Under the pieces are notes generated by a model. The model did not search any database. It was not told where the DNA came from and saw only the letters and a program-made list of their open reading frames with translations. A stretch of 13,414 nucleotides of DNA from QZKY01 sp964488675 (GTDB taxonomy: Bacteria; Pseudomonadota; Gammaproteobacteria; Burkholderiales; Burkholderiaceae_D). Below, piece after piece: positions 1 through 6,695 of the stretch (positions are counted from its first letter, which is position 1; each line of letters starts with the position of its first letter). A program made the position numbers and the translations under genes. The stretch lies in NCBI GenBank assembly GCA_964488675.1, contig CAZAWA010000061.1:1-13414 (forward strand), written 5' to 3'.

Positions 1-190
1 TCACCTGCGCCGCAGCGGAAATTTCACCGATAGTTTCCTTCTTGACGCGCAAACCCATCGTGATGGCGGCAACCATCACTGGCGACAGTTCGCCGCGCAT
101 GATCTGGCGAAACAGCGACAGCATTTCATCATAAAAAATTTCGCGGTGCTCGATGCAGCGCAAGAGTGCGTCCTGAGGTGTAATGGACAT
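1..190 (-). CDS. trpD: Anthranilate phosphoribosyltransferase, N-terminal 63 codons (truncated by window edge)
   Basis: The first 63 codons of TrpD, which joins anthranilate to phosphoribosyl pyrophosphate in the second step of tryptophan synthesis in the cytoplasm. The reading begins MSITPQDALLRCIEHREIFY and runs through a helical stretch with RGELSPVMVAA and GLRVKKETIGEI near residues 32-57, the typical N-terminal helical domain of the family. The phosphoribosyl-binding glycine-rich loop would lie beyond the left edge. The ATG at 190 is only 6 bp after the trpG stop, so the two are surely co-transcribed and perhaps translationally coupled; no strong Shine-Dalgarno is visible. The frame is open to the edge, so this is truncation by the window and not a pseudogene. 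The identity is based on recalled family sequence. Confidence 0.93.
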   Translation of the reverse strand, partial: MSITPQDALLRCIEHREIFYDEMLSLFRQIMRGELSPVMVAAITMGLRVKKETIGEISAAAQV

Positions 191-196
191 GGCAGA

Positions 197-760
197 TCAG
201 CCCTCGAGAAAATTTCTGAGCAAGGCGTGGCCATGCTCGGAAAGTATGGATTCGGGGTGAAATTGCACCCCCTCAATCGCAAACTGCTTGTGGCGCACGC
301 CCATGATTTCGCCATCCGCCGTCCAGGCCGTGATTTCCAGGCAGTCCGGAATCGACTCGCGCTCGATGGCCAGGGAGTGGTAGCGGATGACGGTAAACGG
401 GCTGGGCAGTCCACGGAAAACACCGGCACCGTTGTGCATCACTTCCGAGGTCTTGCCGTGCATGATGGCCTTGGCGCGAATGACCTTGCCGCCAAAAGCT
501 GCGCCTATCGCCTGATGGCCCAGGCAGACGCCAAGCATGGGAAGCTTGCCCGCGAAGTGCTGGAGCACGGCAATGCAGATGCCGGCTTCGGCCGGGGTGC
601 AGGGGCCGGGTGAAAGGCAGATCCGGTCAGGATTTATGGCCTCGATCTGCTCGATGGAGATTTCGTCGTTGCGGAAAGTGCGGACTTCTTCGCCCAGCTC
701 GCCGAAATACTGCACCAGGTTATAGGTAAAGGAATCGTAGTTGTCGATCATCAAAAGCAT
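197..760 (-). CDS. trpG: Anthranilate synthase glutamine amidotransferase subunit (TrpG/PabA type)
   Basis: A 187-aa class I glutamine amidotransferase that releases ammonia from glutamine for anthranilate synthase component I (TrpE). In many bacteria the same subunit also serves aminodeoxychorismate synthase (PabB) in folate synthesis. Visible motifs are MIDNYDSFTYNL at the N-terminus, the PGPCTP loop near residues 51-56, the nucleophile Cys79 in GVCLGHQ, and the catalytic His168/Glu170 in QFHPES, so the triad is complete. The start is the ATG at 760 because AGGAG (766-770) sits 5 nt upstream and the family begins at this MLLMIDNYD point; the frame stays open to 814 but that extension has no family resemblance. 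trpD follows after 6 bp. No trpE lies upstream; the neighbour is yacG, 212 bp away, so the partner must be encoded elsewhere. Confidence 0.95.
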   Translation of the reverse strand: MLLMIDNYDSFTYNLVQYFGELGEEVRTFRNDEISIEQIEAINPDRICLSPGPCTPAEAGICIAVLQHFAGKLPMLGVCLGHQAIGAAFGGKVIRAKAIMHGKTSEVMHNGAGVFRGLPSPFTVIRYHSLAIERESIPDCLEITAWTADGEIMGVRHKQFAIEGVQFHPESILSEHGHALLRNFLEG

Positions 761-806
761 GGTTTCTCCTGTATTCCCATTCAAACGATCCGTTGCCTTG
801 CTTGCC

Positions 807-836
807 GTGCTCATCGCACTGCGTGCGGCTCAGCAC
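807..836 (-). repeat. Two-tier inverted repeat in the trpG leader
   Basis: An inner stem CGCAC (815-819) / GTGCG (823-827) with a 3-nt loop sits inside an outer stem GTGCT (807-811) / AGCAC (832-836). It lies between the candidate trpG promoter and the trpG start, so it would form in the leader RNA. No U-tract follows and no tryptophan-rich leader peptide is visible, so classical trp attenuation is not supported. It could be chance in GC-rich sequence. Confidence 0.4.
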
Positions 837-874
837 TGCGCCACGAATGCCTTGTAATGGAAAGGTGATGGGCA

Positions 875-901
875 ATTATCTCATTGCTGGCGATGCGACA
901 A
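875..901 (-). promoter_or_regulatory. Candidate sigma-70 promoter for trpG-trpD
   Basis: On the minus strand TTGTCG (896-901) and GATAAT (875-880) are separated by 15 bp, with 4/6 and 5/6 matches to the consensus. The spacer is short, so the call is weak, but this is the best hexamer pair I found in the 212-bp gap between yacG and trpG. The gap otherwise holds only the leader inverted repeat and no convincing gene. Confidence 0.3.
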
Positions 902-972
902 GCGCACGCCGACACCGGCTCAGTTGTGCCAGCAACGCCATCGGACGACAGCGAGAGAATAAAATGACATGC

Positions 973-1152
973 TCATGAAATAACTTCGTCTTCGGGATTA
1001 TCCGGTTCGGACGACTCAATTGTATACTTTTCCTCGGCCCACGCGCCAAGGTCAATCAGCTTGCAGCGTTCGGAGCAGAACGGGCGGTATTTGTTGGCTG
1101 CCACCCATGCCACTTTTTTGCCGCAGGTCGGACAATCCACGACAACGGCCAT
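973..1152 (-). CDS. yacG: YacG, small zinc-binding DNA gyrase inhibitor family protein
   Basis: A 59-aa protein of the YacG family. In E. coli YacG binds the GyrB subunit and blocks gyrase from binding DNA. The single zinc site is complete: Cys7 and Cys10 (CPTCGKK) with Cys26 and Cys30 (CSERC), followed by the family segment KLIDLGAWAEEKY and an acidic tail. I chose the ATG at 1152 because it forms a TGATG overlap with the zapD stop, which suggests translational coupling, and because it puts the first zinc cysteine at residue 7. A GTG at 1164 is an in-frame alternative adding four residues. It is the last gene of a zapD-yacG unit. gyrB, the family's known target, is also in this window about 11 kb away on the other strand. 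Confidence 0.93.
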   Translation of the reverse strand: MAVVVDCPTCGKKVAWVAANKYRPFCSERCKLIDLGAWAEEKYTIESSEPDNPEDEVIS

Positions 1153-1907
1153 CAGAAATTGCACAGGGTCAGGTCAAAGGAAACATCGTCCTCAAACGGC
1201 CGTGGCTTCTGGTTGCCGTCCTGTTTGGTGAAGCGCACCCAAAGCATGTACTTGTTGGCAGAAATCTCGGGGATGACGCTAAGATCCTTGTGCAGTGTAA
1301 GGCGCAGCATCTGGTAGATCTTGCCTTGCAACATTTGCTGGTAGCTGCCGGCGTGGGCGATCATTTTGCTGGTTCGGCCGGATTCGCGCAGCAGACGCAG
1401 CACGAGATTGAGCGCATTGAACAGTGGCAGCAGCGGCGCAAACCAGCCGTTGATGTCGGCAAACCGCTTTTCGAAGGGCTGCTGTTGCCAGGCATAGTAG
1501 GACGGCAGATCGAACTCGCACGCGCCGCCCGGGATGATGGTGCGACCGCGCACGCTCATCAGCCATTCGTTGTCGCGCAGGCCCTGGCCGGTCTTGCCTT
1601 GCGCCGCCACCAGCGTGGCGCTGGCCTCGTCGATATCATTCAGGATGGCATCCAGCACGGCCGCTTCGACATTCGGGTTGGCGCGATAGGTTGCCAACGC
1701 CTGCTTCTGGCGCTCCAGTTCCTGCAGAAGGTCAGACTTCAGGTCAGCGCGACCGGCAACTTCGAGCATCTCGAAGATGGTCGCCAGCGCGACATGGTGC
1801 TGGAGCGCATGCTCCTGATTCAGAAAAAAAATGAATTTTTCGTACAGGTCTTCGAGCCGCAGCAAGGTGCGAATGCGTTCATTGAATGGGTATTCGTAGG
1901 TAATCAA
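1152..1907 (-). CDS. zapD: Cell division protein ZapD (FtsZ-bundling, former DUF1342/YacF)
   Basis: A 251-aa cytoplasmic protein of the ZapD family, which cross-links and bundles FtsZ filaments at the division ring. Family-like segments are EYPFNERIRTLLRLEDLYEK at residues 5-24 and the conserved block RGRTIIPGGACEFDLPSYYA around residues 120-139, followed by WQQQP. Length matches the family (about 250 aa). The start appears to be TTG at 1907: AAGGG (1915-1919) lies 7 nt upstream, there is no in-frame ATG nearby, and the protein start fits the family. An uncommon start codon may hold expression down. The gene is preceded by a 177-bp gap with a candidate promoter and overlaps yacG at the stop (TGATG). 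It has no fused domain or obvious defect. Confidence 0.95.
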   Translation of the reverse strand: MITYEYPFNERIRTLLRLEDLYEKFIFFLNQEHALQHHVALATIFEMLEVAGRADLKSDLLQELERQKQALATYRANPNVEAAVLDAILNDIDEASATLVAAQGKTGQGLRDNEWLMSVRGRTIIPGGACEFDLPSYYAWQQQPFEKRFADINGWFAPLLPLFNALNLVLRLLRESGRTSKMIAHAGSYQQMLQGKIYQMLRLTLHKDLSVIPEISANKYMLWVRFTKQDGNQKPRPFEDDVSFDLTLCNF

Positions 1908-1942
1908 AAGGACGCCCTTCCGAACGGGGTAGACATTGCGTG

Positions 1943-1971
1943 ATTCTGAACCAAGCAGCGGAAAATTACAA
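1943..1971 (-). promoter_or_regulatory. Candidate promoter for zapD-yacG
   Basis: On the minus strand TTGTAA (1966-1971) and CAGAAT (1943-1948) are spaced by exactly 17 bp, each 4/6 to consensus. An AT-rich stretch at about 1971-2007 lies just upstream of the -35, in the position of an UP element. The predicted transcription start is about 30 nt before the TTG start of zapD. Read by eye only. Confidence 0.38.
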
Positions 1972-1998
1972 TTTTTCTCTTCATTTATTAATTCGATG

Positions 1999-2070
1999 CG
2001 AAAAATTCACGAATCATGGTGCCCCGCTTTCACTCGCTCCGTCAGGCAGGGGGCGCACTTTCAATTCGTG
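1999..2070 (-). terminator. Candidate intrinsic terminator after coaE (long two-part stem)
   Basis: Arms CACGAAT (2008-2014) and ATTCGTG (2064-2070) enclose a second, GC-rich pairing of GTGCCCC (2019-2025) with GGGGGCGCAC (2049-2058), with one bulge. On the minus strand the outer stem is followed by AATTTTT, as expected for a Rho-independent terminator of the pilD-coaE unit. It lies 15 bp past the coaE stop. The inner loop is large (over 20 nt), so this is less certain than the terminator after yidC. Confidence 0.42.
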
Positions 2071-2084
2071 CCACTTCAACAAGT

Positions 2085-2711
2085 TTACCTGCCCGCCTTG
2101 GCCTGGACAAGGTACAAGGTGTGCAGCCGGTCAACTTCTGCGTGCAGCGCCTCGAGCGGGCAATCGTTGACGATCACATCGTCGGCGGCGGCCAGGCGAT
2201 CGGCGCGGGAAGCCTGGGTTGCCATGATGGCAAGCACCTGCTCGCGCGTCATGCCGTTTCGCTCCATGACGCGGCGAATTTGCAGCTCTTCCGGGCAGTC
2301 CACAACCAGCACGCGCGACACGCGCGCTTTCCAGCGACCAGACTCGATCAGCAGCGGGACCACAAAAATGACATAAGCGCCTTTTGCGTTGCGGGCAGCG
2401 CGTTCGGATTCCTGTCGTATCAGCGGATGCAGGATGGCTTCCAGGCGTTTTTTCGCGCCGAGGTTGCCGAAGACCTGGGTGCGCATTCTTGCTCTATCCA
2501 TCGCGCCGGATGCATCAATGGAAGTGCTGCCGAATTCGGCGCGGATGGCGTCAATCGCAATGCCGCCCGAAACCGTCAACTGGTGCGCGATGGCGTCGGT
2601 ATCAATCACGGTTGCGCCGCGATCGGCAAACAGGTTGGCGACGGTGGTTTTGCCGCTGCCTATTCCGCCCGTGAGGCCAACTGAAAAGGGGCTGCTGGTG
2701 GCATTTTTCAT
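2085..2711 (-). CDS. coaE: Dephospho-CoA kinase
   Basis: A 208-aa P-loop kinase that phosphorylates the 3'-hydroxyl of dephospho-CoA with ATP, the last step of coenzyme A synthesis. It shows the Walker A loop GGIGSGKT at residues 15-22, the DTD acidic motif at 37-39 (IDTDAIAH), the VVPLLIESG substrate/lid segment near 117-125, and the C-terminal basic/acidic region SRADRLAAADDVIVND. Length is normal for CoaE. The ATG at 2711 is 5 bp past the pilD stop; a GTG at 2720 overlapping that stop is an in-frame alternative. The frame stays open much further upstream, but there it only shadows pilD. The pilD-coaE pairing is a common proteobacterial arrangement. A candidate terminator follows, so zapD is probably separately transcribed. 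Confidence 0.96.
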   Translation of the reverse strand: MKNATSSPFSVGLTGGIGSGKTTVANLFADRGATVIDTDAIAHQLTVSGGIAIDAIRAEFGSTSIDASGAMDRARMRTQVFGNLGAKKRLEAILHPLIRQESERAARNAKGAYVIFVVPLLIESGRWKARVSRVLVVDCPEELQIRRVMERNGMTREQVLAIMATQASRADRLAAADDVIVNDCPLEALHAEVDRLHTLYLVQAKAGR

Positions 2712-2716
2712 GGTGA

Positions 2717-3580
2717 TCACATGAAGCTGAACAGAAACTGGGAGATGGTCTGCCGGTATAGCAGTGCGATCAGGCCAGCGGCGGCCAGATAGGGGCCGAA
2801 AGGTATGGGCTTCTCCCGTCCGTGCCGGGCGAACAGGATGAGGCTGATGCCCACGACCGCACCCACTGCCGAGGATAGCAGGATGATGGCGGGCAGCATT
2901 TTCCAGCCCAGCCAGGCACCGAGCGCGGCCAGCAGCTTGAAGTCGCCGTAGCCCATCCCTTCCTTGCCGGTAGTCAGCTTGAACAGCCAGTAAATGGACC
3001 ACAGCGAAAGATAACCGGCCGCTGCGCCGATGACGGCATCGGCCAGCGGCACGAAGCCGCCATTGAGATTGACCAGCAGGCCGCACCACAGGAGCAGATA
3101 GGTCAGGGCGTCCGGCAGCAGCTGGGTGTCCAGATCGATGAAGGTCATGGCGATCAGCAGCCACAAGAACACCAGGGACGACAGTCCGGTCAGGCCGCTG
3201 CCGAACCGCCAGATCAGATAGGCGGCAAGCAGTCCCGAGAAAAGCTCGATCAGTGGATAGCGCAAAGGGATGGCGGCCTTGCAATCGCTGCATTTGCCGC
3301 GCAGGAACAGGTAGCTGAGAACGGGGAGGTTTTCCAGCGCCGTGATCCGGTGGCCGCATTTCGGGCAGGCAGAGCGCGGAACCATCAGGTTGAAGCGGTC
3401 TGGGTGCGGCAATTCCTTGCCGCTTTCCTGCGCGACGAAGTTGTCGGACTCGCGCTGCATCATCTTCGGAATGCGGTAAATCACCACATTCAGGAAACTG
3501 CCGACCAGCAAGCCCAGCACACCTGCTACGATGGCCGGAAGGAGACTGCCGGGCGGCAGAAAAAGCAGGGTGTCGAACAT
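2717..3580 (-). CDS. pilD: Prepilin peptidase / N-methyltransferase (type IV leader peptidase)
   Basis: A 287-aa polytopic inner-membrane aspartic protease that cleaves the leader of type IV prepilins and type II secretion pseudopilins and methylates the new N-terminus. The N-terminal membrane segment (about 13-36) has GSFLNVVIYRIP. The cytoplasmic zinc region has the two Cys pairs CPKC (72-75) and CSDC (97-100). The catalytic aspartates are Asp149 in FIDLD and Asp213 in GMGYGDFK. Several further hydrophobic segments run to the C-terminus. The ATG at 3580 has no strong Shine-Dalgarno. The gene often sits behind pilB and pilC; neither is next to it here, and it has a good promoter of its own. 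coaE follows after 5 bp. Assignment to PilD or a GspO-type name is by context. Confidence 0.95.
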   Translation of the reverse strand: MFDTLLFLPPGSLLPAIVAGVLGLLVGSFLNVVIYRIPKMMQRESDNFVAQESGKELPHPDRFNLMVPRSACPKCGHRITALENLPVLSYLFLRGKCSDCKAAIPLRYPLIELFSGLLAAYLIWRFGSGLTGLSSLVFLWLLIAMTFIDLDTQLLPDALTYLLLWCGLLVNLNGGFVPLADAVIGAAAGYLSLWSIYWLFKLTTGKEGMGYGDFKLLAALGAWLGWKMLPAIILLSSAVGAVVGISLILFARHGREKPIPFGPYLAAAGLIALLYRQTISQFLFSFM

Positions 3581-3590
3581 CGTTCAGCCG

Positions 3591-3607
3591 GTGTGAAAAT
3601 TTGACAC
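3591..3607. repeat. Operator-like dyad at the predicted pilD transcription start
   Basis: A 17-bp near-palindrome with arms GTGT/ACAC and a central AAA/TTT (14 of 17 positions symmetric). It lies just downstream of the predicted pilD -10 and overlaps the expected start of transcription, where a repressor could act. No regulator can be named from the sequence. Confidence 0.35.
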
Positions 3608-3611
3608 TGTG

Positions 3612-3640
3612 TTTTTACCTCGAAAGGGGAGTCCGGTCAA
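3612..3640 (-). promoter_or_regulatory. Candidate promoter for pilD-coaE
   Basis: On the minus strand TTGACC (3635-3640, 5/6) and TAAAAA (3612-3617, 4/6) are spaced 17 bp apart. The pair lies in the 125-bp gap after the HDOD-GGDEF gene, about 30 bp before the pilD ATG. This supports pilD and coaE forming their own unit rather than reading from upstream. Confidence 0.5.
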
Positions 3641-3705
3641 CCGTATTGCGACAGCTTCAGTTGCGCAATCAGGCGGGTAGCGCAAGTGCGACGAGAGCAA
3701 TGCGC

Positions 3706-5175
3706 TCAGTTTTCGAACGAGGGCAAATGACCTTTCCAGATTTCGACCCGGTTGCGCCCTGATCGTTTGGCGTGATACATCGCATCGTCGACGGCCTTGA
3801 TGATGTCATCCGGACGGTTGAACTGGACGCCACCGTCCATGTGCGAGGCCACACCGATGGAAGCGGTGACTTTCAGCGGATCGCCCCGGTCCTGTATGTG
3901 CTCGATGCTGCTGATGCTGTCACGCAGGCGGCGCAAGAGAAAGAGTGACTGCTCAAGCGCCGTACCGGGAAGGATGATGACGAATTCTTCGCCGCCGTAT
4001 CGGGCAAATATGTCATCCGGCCGAAGCTGGCTCTGCACATTGCGCACGACCGAGATTAGCACCGAATCGCCGACCGGGTGGCCGTGGGTGTCGTTCACAT
4101 TCTTGAAGTGATCCAGATCGATCATGGCGACCGAGAGCGGCCAGCCGTGGCGCGAGGCGAGTTCGAATTCGCGATGCAGGACACCTTCGAGAAAGCCGCG
4201 ATTGTGTGCGCCAGTGAGCGCATCGCGCTGCGAAAGGCGTTCCAGTTCCTGGGACTTTCCGATCTGGCGCAGCATCTGCAGATCCCGCGCCTCAGCCATG
4301 ATGGCGTTGACTTCGGCTTCGCCGATGAGCTTGATGTCGAACAATTCTTCGGCAGCCGGCAATCGCGATGCGACGATGTCCAGCACGCCGGCCATTTCGT
4401 GGCTGTCCATTTCCAGATAGTCTTGTGCAGCCTGGTATGCCTTGGCGGTAATGTCGGAGCTGGCGGGGTTCAGGAAATGATCGGCGACCGCGCCGGAAAC
4501 CGCCACACAGGCGGCTATTTTCGACATCGCCTCTTTTTCAGCCGCCATGTCATGCGTCGCAAGGCATGATTGGGCCAGGTATTCCGGCAGGCGCCAGCGC
4601 TTCAGCAGCCAGTAACCCACCTCGTCATGTCCGCTGCCAAACGCCTTGCGCTCTGCCTGCAGTAACTCTTCGTGGCTAAGCGCTGTGCGACTGACGAGTT
4701 TGTATTCCGCAGGCATCATCGCATCAAAGGCAAGGATGCCGATGTCCTGTAGCAGGCCGGCAAGAAAAAGGTCGTCGAGCTTTTTCAGGCCGCGCTTTTC
4801 GCCCAGCGCGCGGGAGGCTAGCGCACAGAGCATGGCGCGACGCCAGAATTGCGTGCGATCGACAGCAGAGTCCGCTGCTTTTTGCTGAATCGAGTGCAGC
4901 AGGGAGAAAGACAGGGCGATCATGATGGAGGCATGCGTGCCAAGCAGGCTGATGGCCTGTCGGACATTGGTCGCGGTGCGGCGAGTCAGGTACAGCGGTG
5001 ATCGCGCGACGCGCAGGAATTTGGCCGAAAGCGCCGGATCCATCGAAACACAATCGCAGATCTGCACCATGCTGGTATCGGGCTGATTGGCCAGATCAAT
5101 GATGCGCACAGCGACACCGGGAATGCTGGGCAGAGTCGTGCAGTAGCGCAGCCGCTCGGCGATATTTTCATTCAT
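3706..5175 (-). CDS. HDOD-GGDEF protein, probable diguanylate cyclase with HDOD sensory domain
   Basis: A 489-aa two-domain signalling protein without a signal peptide or membrane segment. Residues about 5-205 form an HDOD domain: LPSIPGVAVRIIDLANQP, then DPALSAKFLRVARSP, and the core LLQDIG at 141-146, where the usual HD pair is Gln143-Asp144, so a metal-dependent phosphodiesterase activity is unlikely. Residues about 310-480 form a GGDEF domain with DALTGAHNR (318-326), IDLDHFKNVND, and the active-site GGEEF at 394-398. An inhibitory-site motif RPDD (385-388) sits five residues before it, so feedback by cyclic-di-GMP is expected. The prediction is synthesis of cyclic-di-GMP from two GTP. 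AGGAG (5182-5186) supports the ATG at 5175. It is monocistronic between gaps of 193 and 125 bp. No specific gene name is assigned. Confidence 0.93.
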   Translation of the reverse strand: MNENIAERLRYCTTLPSIPGVAVRIIDLANQPDTSMVQICDCVSMDPALSAKFLRVARSPLYLTRRTATNVRQAISLLGTHASIMIALSFSLLHSIQQKAADSAVDRTQFWRRAMLCALASRALGEKRGLKKLDDLFLAGLLQDIGILAFDAMMPAEYKLVSRTALSHEELLQAERKAFGSGHDEVGYWLLKRWRLPEYLAQSCLATHDMAAEKEAMSKIAACVAVSGAVADHFLNPASSDITAKAYQAAQDYLEMDSHEMAGVLDIVASRLPAAEELFDIKLIGEAEVNAIMAEARDLQMLRQIGKSQELERLSQRDALTGAHNRGFLEGVLHREFELASRHGWPLSVAMIDLDHFKNVNDTHGHPVGDSVLISVVRNVQSQLRPDDIFARYGGEEFVIILPGTALEQSLFLLRRLRDSISSIEHIQDRGDPLKVTASIGVASHMDGGVQFNRPDDIIKAVDDAMYHAKRSGRNRVEIWKGHLPSFEN

Positions 5176-5297
5176 GCCAGACTCCTGACACAGTTCCGGG
5201 ACAAGCCGGGTGCAGTGCTGAAACAGGCGCGCGAAAAAATGATTGCAGATTTACACATATTGCTTTGGAAGGGAAAAAGGTGAAGGCCACGGTCTGG

Positions 5298-5326
5298 ATG
5301 ATAGTTGACGCAAGGTAAGCACTCAA
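5298..5326 (-). promoter_or_regulatory. Candidate promoter for the HDOD-GGDEF gene
   Basis: On the minus strand TTGAGT (5321-5326, 4/6) and TATCAT (5298-5303, 5/6) are spaced exactly 17 bp apart. The start of transcription would be about 115 nt before the ATG, giving a long leader. The 193-bp gap (5176-5368) contains no convincing gene. Confidence 0.45.
5315..5326. promoter_or_regulatory. SlmA-binding-site-like dyad over the -35 of the HDOD-GGDEF promoter
   Basis: The 12 bp GTAAGCACTCAA match the published E. coli SlmA-site consensus GTGAGTACTCAC at 9 of 12 positions. The site lies 43 bp downstream of slmA and overlaps the predicted -35 of the next gene. One 9/12 match can arise by chance, so this is only a candidate. 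Confidence 0.22.
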
Positions 5327-5368
5327 CCAGCAAATCCAAGTCGTTTGCCAAGTATCAAGCCCAGTTCA

Positions 5369-5944
5369 TCAATCGAGCACCATGGCGATTTGCGATGGCG
5401 CGTTGTCGGAGGGATTAAGCCGAAAGCCTGACTTGGCGAAGCGATGCCAGCGACCGATGACAAAACTGGTCATCAGGTTGGCGCGTACAGCGACAAGGTC
5501 GTCCGAGCCGAAGCCCTGGGTGGCGGCATCGCGAAGCGTTTGCCGAAAAGTCAGTTCGATGCGTTCGGCCAGCTGGTTCATGCGGGCCTGCAGGCGATCA
5601 TCCTCGTTTACCAGCGCATCGCCGATCAGGACGCGCGTCATGCCGGGGTTGCGTTCGGCGAAATTCAGCAACATCATTGCAATAGCCTGTGCCCGGGCCT
5701 GCCCGTTTTCCTGTTCGTCCGTGATGCGATTGATCAGGCTGAAGACGGTTGACTCGATAAACTCGATCAAGCCCTCGAACATTTGCGCCTTGCTGGCAAA
5801 GTGACGGTACAGCGCTGCCTCGGATACTTCCAGACGGGACGCCAGCGCCGCCGTGGTGATTTTTTCGCCTTTGGGCTGCTCCAGCATTGACGCCAGAGTC
5901 TGGAGAATTTGTAGCTTGCGTTCGCCCGGCTTGGTAGTTGCCAT
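5369..5944 (-). CDS. slmA: Nucleoid occlusion factor SlmA (TetR family)
   Basis: A 191-aa TetR-fold protein. In E. coli SlmA bound to specific chromosomal sites disrupts FtsZ polymers, which keeps the division septum from closing over unsegregated DNA. The N-terminal helix-turn-helix is at about residues 29-48 (ITTAALASRLEVSEAALYRH), followed by FASKAQMFEGLIEFIESTVF and an all-helical ligand/dimer domain with NPGMTRVLIGDALVNEDDRL. Residues fit the SlmA/Ttk subgroup better than a metabolite-responsive TetR repressor. I chose the ATG at 5944 (MATTKPGERK) as the family-like start; an upstream ATG at 5980 would overlap the HAD hydrolase gene. It follows that gene by 16 bp and is probably co-transcribed with it. 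No strong Shine-Dalgarno is visible. Confidence 0.92.
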   Translation of the reverse strand: MATTKPGERKLQILQTLASMLEQPKGEKITTAALASRLEVSEAALYRHFASKAQMFEGLIEFIESTVFSLINRITDEQENGQARAQAIAMMLLNFAERNPGMTRVLIGDALVNEDDRLQARMNQLAERIELTFRQTLRDAATQGFGSDDLVAVRANLMTSFVIGRWHRFAKSGFRLNPSDNAPSQIAMVLD

Positions 5945-5960
5945 GTAGTCTATTCGAAGG

Positions 5961-6692
5961 TCAGGATCGCAGGCGGCCAAGGTGGCGCGCCAGTTTCCGT
6001 ACCGATTTTACTTTGACATCGACAAAAGCGGGGCGATTTCTGCGCTCGGGCTGCGCAAAAGTTACAACGCCGGGCGGGAGAAGCGGGTTGGCTGACAGGT
6101 ATTGCGTCACCAGCACGGTTCGCAGGCCGATCGATTTGGCAAATTTGAGTGTTTTGGCAGTGTCTTCGACCAGAATGGCACGGCCGGGCGGAACCTTTTC
6201 TTTTGCCAGCAGTTTGCGCAGCAAGTGTTTTGACGGCTTGGGGCGCAGGCTGCGATGAATGTGCATCGATTCGATGGGAATATGCCGCGCGAAATGGCGG
6301 TGCAAACCCAAATGCCTCATCACTTCCCGAGAATAGAGCCGGGGTGCATTGGTCAGCAGGATTTTTCGACCTGGAAGCTGTTTCAGGAAACGATGCACCC
6401 CCCGTTCGGCGCGGATCATTGAGGAAAGATTGTCAAATTGGTGCGCTGCCTGCAGGAATTCCTCGATGCGCACGCCATGGTGTTTCACCATCCCGAGCAG
6501 CGTGGCGCCGTAACGCCGCCAGTATTTCAGGCGCACCTCGTTGACCGTCTCGGGTGTTGCCGACGCACCGTTTTCGCCGAGCACTTCGGCGAGGAAGGCA
6601 TTCATGTTGGCTGTAATCGCGGGAAAGATCGCATGCGACGCATTGTGCAGCGTGTTGTCGAGATCGAACAGCCAGAGCGGCTTGGCTTTCAT
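5961..6692 (-). CDS. HAD-superfamily hydrolase, probable pyrimidine 5'-nucleotidase type
   Basis: A 243-aa cytoplasmic HAD phosphatase. All four motifs are visible: motif I FDLDNTL with nucleophile Asp10 and Asp12; motif II LLTNAP (Thr114); motif III Lys152 in RPKPS; motif IV VEDT with Glu176-Asp177. The inserted helical cap between motifs I and II and the DNTLHNASH sequence resemble the pyrimidine 5'-nucleotidase (SDT1-like) subfamily, which dephosphorylates UMP/CMP-type nucleotides; the true substrate is not certain. The ATG at 6692 places motif I at residue 10 as expected. The frame stays open upstream into yidC, but that part lacks family resemblance. Oddly, the ATG lies 3 nt after the U-tract of the yidC terminator and has no Shine-Dalgarno. 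slmA follows after 16 bp. Confidence 0.9.
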   Translation of the reverse strand: MKAKPLWLFDLDNTLHNASHAIFPAITANMNAFLAEVLGENGASATPETVNEVRLKYWRRYGATLLGMVKHHGVRIEEFLQAAHQFDNLSSMIRAERGVHRFLKQLPGRKILLTNAPRLYSREVMRHLGLHRHFARHIPIESMHIHRSLRPKPSKHLLRKLLAKEKVPPGRAILVEDTAKTLKFAKSIGLRTVLVTQYLSANPLLPPGVVTFAQPERRNRPAFVDVKVKSVRKLARHLGRLRS

Positions 6693-6695
6693 GGC

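Noticed and set aside
793..978. Small plus-strand frame in the yacG-trpG gap as a hidden gene
   Set aside because: No Shine-Dalgarno or motif, low-complexity basic translation, and it overlaps the candidate trpG promoter and leader.
1020..1943. Long open frame (307 codons) on the plus strand opposite zapD and yacG
   Set aside because: Covers two convincing minus-strand genes; no motif and no start signal.
2016..2684. Open frames on the plus strand across coaE
   Set aside because: Shadows of coaE with its complete Walker A loop; nothing recognisable in the translations.
2712..3359. N-terminal extension of coaE through pilD
   Set aside because: The frame is open but reads an out-of-frame translation of pilD; CoaE of normal length starts at 2711.
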